A program made the translations under genes and the position numbers. A stretch of DNA of 64,000 nt from Ditylenchus dipsaci (taxonomy: Eukaryota; Nematoda; Chromadorea; Rhabditida; Anguinidae): positions 1-64,000 of the forward strand of contig SADC01001221.1 of NCBI GenBank assembly GCA_004194705.1, given 5' to 3'. Shown one piece after another: positions 60,393 through 64,000 of this stretch (within the stretch, counting starts at the first letter, position 1; every line of letters starts with the position of its first letter). Below the pieces are notes generated by a model, which did not search any database, had not been told where the DNA came from, and was given only the letters and a program-made list of their open reading frames with translations.

Positions 60393-60463
60393 GGGGATAT
60401 AACTCAGTGGTAGAGTGCTTGCTTTGCATGCGAGAAGACTGGGGTTCGATCCCCATATCTCCA
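60393..60463 (+). tRNA. tRNA-Ala (TGC) with one base missing in the T loop
   Basis: Cloverleaf: acceptor GGGGATA/TATCTCC with the G3-U70 pair that marks alanine tRNAs, D arm ACTC-AGTGGTA-GAGT, anticodon loop TTTGCAT (TGC), T stem TGGGG/CCCCA, discriminator A, then a TTTTT terminator. It is 71 nt with a six-base T loop (TTCGAT); the mirrored copy has the normal seven (TTCGATC). The anticodon stem has a U-G pair where the mirror copy has C-G. It is either a real decaying copy or carries a one-base sequence error. Confidence 0.85.
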
Positions 60464-60918
60464 TAATATCATTTTTGTATTTTCCTGCCTCTCACTCCTA
60501 CTCCAGTTTAACAATTTTTGCCATATTTGCTTTCACTTTCGCGAATAAAATGTCAAAAACAGAATGCCAAAAACACGATTTTGAAGTGGGGAAATTCTTG
60601 TGGAGCTTCTTAAGTCTTTTGTTGATCCGCCTCGCCAGTTGTGAAGGCCAATAAAAATTACAGGGATAACTCATGGTCCATGGGTCAGCTATTACAAACG
60701 ATGGTTATGGAGATCGAGGTGTTTTTAAAACTTTAAGTGACCCTTGTACCACATTTTGTGGACCTACAGAGCTGGGGAGCCAGATCTGTCAGCAACTTCA
60801 GCATGCTCTACAAGAATGTGTGAAAAAAAAACAATTTATCATCGGAGTTCTTCAAGGTCACAGCCAATATACTTTCCTCGACCATTTTCGAATTTTTTAT
60901 TTGAAGTATCTTCGCGTA

Positions 60919-61392
60919 CAGTCGAACCTCTATATAACATATAGCATATGGAGGTAAAACTTATGCTATATAGAGGTTTACTTTGGCTTTATTTCAATCA
61001 GACCAACCAAACTGATTTCTGAGTTATGCTTTATAGAGTTTTATGTTATATAGAGTTATGTTATAGACAGGTTCCACTGTATAACATAACTTTTACCTCT
61101 ATATAACATAAAACTCCCTATAACATTAAATTTTTTCTGGCTCTAGCCGAATAAACGCCCTTCTATATAACATAAATCTATTGAATTTCTCTAAAAATCA
61201 GATTTATTCAGTCTATATAAGAAATCTGTTTACATTAAGGTGGTGAGGAATCAAAAATTATCATTTTCTTTCGAATCTATTCTTTTCGATGGTTGATTTT
61301 ATTTTCGGGATGGCTACTTCATACAACATAACCTCTATATAACTTAAGGTTTTTGGCGGTCCCTTGAATTATGTTATATAGAGGTTCGACTG
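60919..61392. mobile_element. Pogo-like foldback element (TA-flanked) at the centre of the tRNA palindrome
   Basis: Begins CAGTCGAACCTCTATATAAC and ends with its reverse complement, with TA on both sides (60917-60918 and 61393-61394). The interior is a long AT-rich hairpin with no transposase. The outer CAGTCGAACCTC matches pogo/Tigger-type ends and the other elements of this family in the window. Confidence 0.85.
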
Positions 61393-61843
61393 TACGCGAA
61401 GATACTCCAAATAAAAAATTCGAAAATTATCAAGGAATGTATTGGCTGTGAGCTAGGAGAACTGCGATGATAAATTGTTTTTTTTCACACATTCTTGTAG
61501 AGCATGCTGAAGTTGCTGACAGATCTGGCTCCCCAGCTCTGAAGGTCCACAAAATGTGGTACAAGGGTCACTTAAAGATCTAAAAACACCTTGATCTCCA
61601 AAACCATCGTTTGTAATAGCTGACCCATGGACCATGGGTTATCCCTATAATTTTTATTGGCCTTCACAACTGGCGAGGCGGATCAACAAAAGACTTAAGA
61701 AGCTCCACAAGAATTCCCTACTTCAAAATCGTGTTTTTGGCATTCTGTTTTTGACATTTTATTCGCGAAAGTGAAAGCAAATATGGCAAAAATTGTTAAA
61801 CAGGAGTAGGAGTGAGAGGCAGGAAAATACAAAAATGATATTA

Positions 61844-61915
61844 TGGAGATATGGGGGATCGAACCCCAGTCTTCTCGCATGCAAAGCGAGCACTCTACCA
61901 CTGAGTTATATCCCC
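61844..61915 (-). tRNA. tRNA-Ala (TGC), intact
   Basis: 72-nt cloverleaf with GGGGATA/TATCTCC acceptor, G3-U70 alanine identity pair, D arm ACTC/GAGT, anticodon stem CTCGC/GCGAG with loop TTTGCAT, T arm TGGGG-TTCGATC-CCCCA and discriminator A. A run of T follows within ten bases on the minus strand. It is the mirror image of 60393-60463 in the opposite arm of a 2.3-kb palindrome. Confidence 0.93.
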
Positions 61916-62302
61916 CTTCTATCATACTTGACTCGATCATACCTTCCTTCCGCACTGGCCAAATTATAGGGTGCCTCTCGATCAGAGGAAAAAACGAGAA
62001 TGGGGTGGTTAGTGTGGTTTTTTTTGACTTGTTCTCCCTGATGTTTTTTATAACCTTTTAAGCTTCAGGATTAGGCAAGGGTATGTTAGCCTATGCCAGG
62101 GCGGACTCCAACATATCTAAGACTCATGTTTCAGTCTTCCTAACATACACTAGCAAACCCTGTTTCAAAGCCCAAGCCTAAAAATCACAAAAAAATCAAC
62201 AGGAGGGACCAAGACGAAAAAAACAATTGTTGTGGTATAATGCCGAAAAAACGGCACGTCAAAAAATTGGGCAAACCTTTTTTTTGCAGCTGATTTAAGT
62301 CA

Positions 62303-63650
62303 TTTTGCAGCTGATCTACAGAAAGAACCAAAAATGTTCAGAAAAAATCCAAAAAGTGTCTCACACTTTTTCTACGGAGTTTTTATCACGATTTGAGCAT
62401 TTTCTCGAAAAATTTAAAAAAAAAATTGTCTTCGGGGACTAAGGCAGCCTAAAAATATTTAGCACCTAAAATGTGACCTTCAAAAAAAAAATTTTTTCGA
62501 ATTCTATTTTCGCGAGATGCTCAAATCGTGATAAAACCCCAAAGAAAGAATATTAAATTTTTTTTGGAAAAACTGTTTGAAAGTGCTTGGTCACCCCTGT
62601 TGATCAGCTGCAAAAACACGTAAACCAGCTGCAGAAAAAGTTCACCCCAAAAAAATTTTCCCCAAAAATTGCAAAGCAAACAAATTATTGGAACAAAATC
62701 AAACATACATAAAAAATGACAATTTTGAAGCAACAGAGGAAACCAAGGCCTGTTTTTTCGGGCCCGACTCAAACACAATAGAGCCAAAAAACAGTAATTC
62801 GAATACATAAAAAAGCAATATCAATACACCAATATCCAGACTAATACTTCCATTATCAAGTAATAGAACATCTTGCCGATGTTCTTCCACCAACACCAGG
62901 AAAAAGAGTTGAGAAAAAAAATAGCAGTACTATTAGGCAGCTGGTTTAAAACACGGCTGGATCAGCAGTAACTAGCTCACAAGCAAAAACAAAGGCAGAG
63001 CCACTATTATTGACTGACTGGGGTGCTAATCTCCCCTTGACAACTTCTCTAACACAAATCGATAAATGGTGGGGCCAATGAAGCAGCTGATTCAGCAACA
63101 CTCCCATGGTTTATGTAGTAGTTGTTGTTTTTGTTCTTGTTGCTTCCAAAACCAAAAAAGATTTGCATTTGCAATTGGAGTGCTATTTTGAAAGTGTAGT
63201 GTTTTTTTGATAAATAAAAACACACGAGGACAAAGAAAAAAGTCTAAATTTAGCCTTTTCGAGGTAGGGTTGCCGCTCGATTTAATGATACCCAAAAAGC
63301 GTGAAAAGCCCAAATGCCCTTCTTCTCCAAAGTGTATTTTTCTCTGAGCGTACCTTTTTCGGTTTCCTTGATTTTTTCACCCCAATCCATTGCAAGGCAA
63401 AAAATGTCGGACCCTAGGCGGGAATGAAATGTTTGGGGTGTCGCTAAATCGAGAGTCGACTGAATTCAGGCAAGATTAAGATTGTCTGGCATCCTTCAAA
63501 AAATCAAAACTCACGCGTCTCAAAAATGATGCTGTTAACTAAATTGACTCTAAAAACTGTTCGAAAAGTTTCAAAAAAAATACGGAATAAAAATGGTAAA
63601 AAAAATCCGCCTGGGTGACCAAGGCATTTTTTTGCAGATAGAGCCAGATA
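62303..63650. other. Gene-free stretch at the right edge
   Basis: CAGCTGCAAAAA words recur outside the palindrome (62310-62640). 63300-63400 matches 5985-6095. 63405-63465 is half of a pogo-like element (GTCGGACCCTAGGCGGGAA ... TCGACTG). No gene. Confidence 0.5.
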
Positions 63651-63887
63651 TTAGGTCGTGTCAAAAGTTCGGTCGTTTTATTTCAAAAGCAATATTTGTG
63701 GCGTTGTGTTTTTACCATAGATTTTTTTAACATTTTTCAAAAGTTTACCACTCATTTTGTAGCTGAGAATCTTGGCTACAAAACGAGTGGTGAACTTTTG
63801 AAAAATGTTAAAAAAATCTATGGTGAAAACACAACGCCACAAATATTGCTTTTGAAATAAAACAACCGAACTTTTGACACGACCTAA
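63651..63887. mobile_element. TA-flanked mariner-type MITE with TTAGGTCGTGTC ends
   Basis: TTAGGTCGTGTCAAAAGTTC is mirrored by GAACTTTTGACACGACCTAA with TA outside both ends. The whole 237 bp folds as one hairpin around GCTGAGAATCTTGGC. Confidence 0.8.
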
Positions 63888-64000
63888 TATTATAAGCCAT
63901 ATAGGGCCCGAAATATGGCTGAGTCCTACTCAGTCACTAGAGAAAATATTCTACATCAAAGTTTTTTGCTTTTTCTAACTCTCAAAACCTCCGCCTTTTT

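Larger units (their letters stand above)
60007..62302. repeat. 2.3-kb inverted duplication with a tRNA gene in each arm
   Basis: The left end TGACTTAAATCAGCTGC is mirrored by GCAGCTGATTTAAGTCA at the right end. The arms (about 0.9 kb) match with scattered substitutions and indels: the GTGCCGTTTTTTCGGC hairpin, the CTTGGTCCCTCC word, the tRNA, and a potential 50-codon ORF beginning MVHGSAITNDG. The centre is exactly the TA-flanked foldback element 60919-61392. No flanking direct repeat is evident. Confidence 0.92.

Overview
The window is nuclear DNA of an invertebrate animal, most probably a nematode. It is AT-rich, its genes are split by introns with U-rich TTTCAG acceptors, it carries a member of the DUF229 phosphatase-like family (strongly expanded in nematodes), and its novel protein kinase C resembles nematode PKC-1 across every domain. 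No bacterial, viral or organellar gene was seen.

Genes. One novel PKC (epsilon type) runs on the minus strand from 55006 to 7530 in 15 exons. All exon phases fit, giving about 743 residues. Exons 13 and 15 each lack one base. Its 33.9-kb intron 3 (18254-52147) holds a complete nine-exon DUF229 gene on the plus strand (22508-48581, 730 codons, no frameshift). Intron 2 of that gene holds a seven-exon minus-strand gene for a protein with five RRM domains and a mitochondrial-type leader (23992-25746), so genes are nested three deep. Intron 7 of the DUF229 gene holds decayed RRM copies (42407-47771), one inside an exact 800-bp tandem duplication, and a Ulp1/SENP-type protease gene (40721-41882). 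The protease lies inside a foldback element flanked by a 10-bp direct repeat.

Repeats. Most remaining DNA is palindromic DNA transposons, many with their target duplications: hAT-type (8 bp), MULE-type (9 bp, one encoding a SWIM zinc finger), a Merlin-like element (8 bp), pogo-like and mariner-like elements (TA), TTAA-flanked elements and a Harbinger remnant. Two large inverted duplications stand out. The one at 60007-62302 carries a tRNA-Ala(TGC) gene in each arm, and the one at 45991-47771 carries RRM gene debris.

Layout: 1-7529, repeats downstream of PKC; 7530-18253, PKC kinase, C1 and C-tail exons with transposons in the introns; 18254-22507, repeats; 22508-33335, DUF229 exons 1-7 with the RRM gene; 33336-48235, transposon-rich DUF229 intron 7; 48236-48581, last DUF229 exons; 49391-51743, a module array with ten copies of a 14-bp motif; 52148-55006, PKC C2 exons; 55007-64000, repeats and the tRNA palindrome.

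Sequence quality. Several conserved features lack exactly one base, and the two 800-bp copies differ only by four one-base indels. This looks like residual long-read indel error, so frameshifts here should not be read as pseudogenes without checking.
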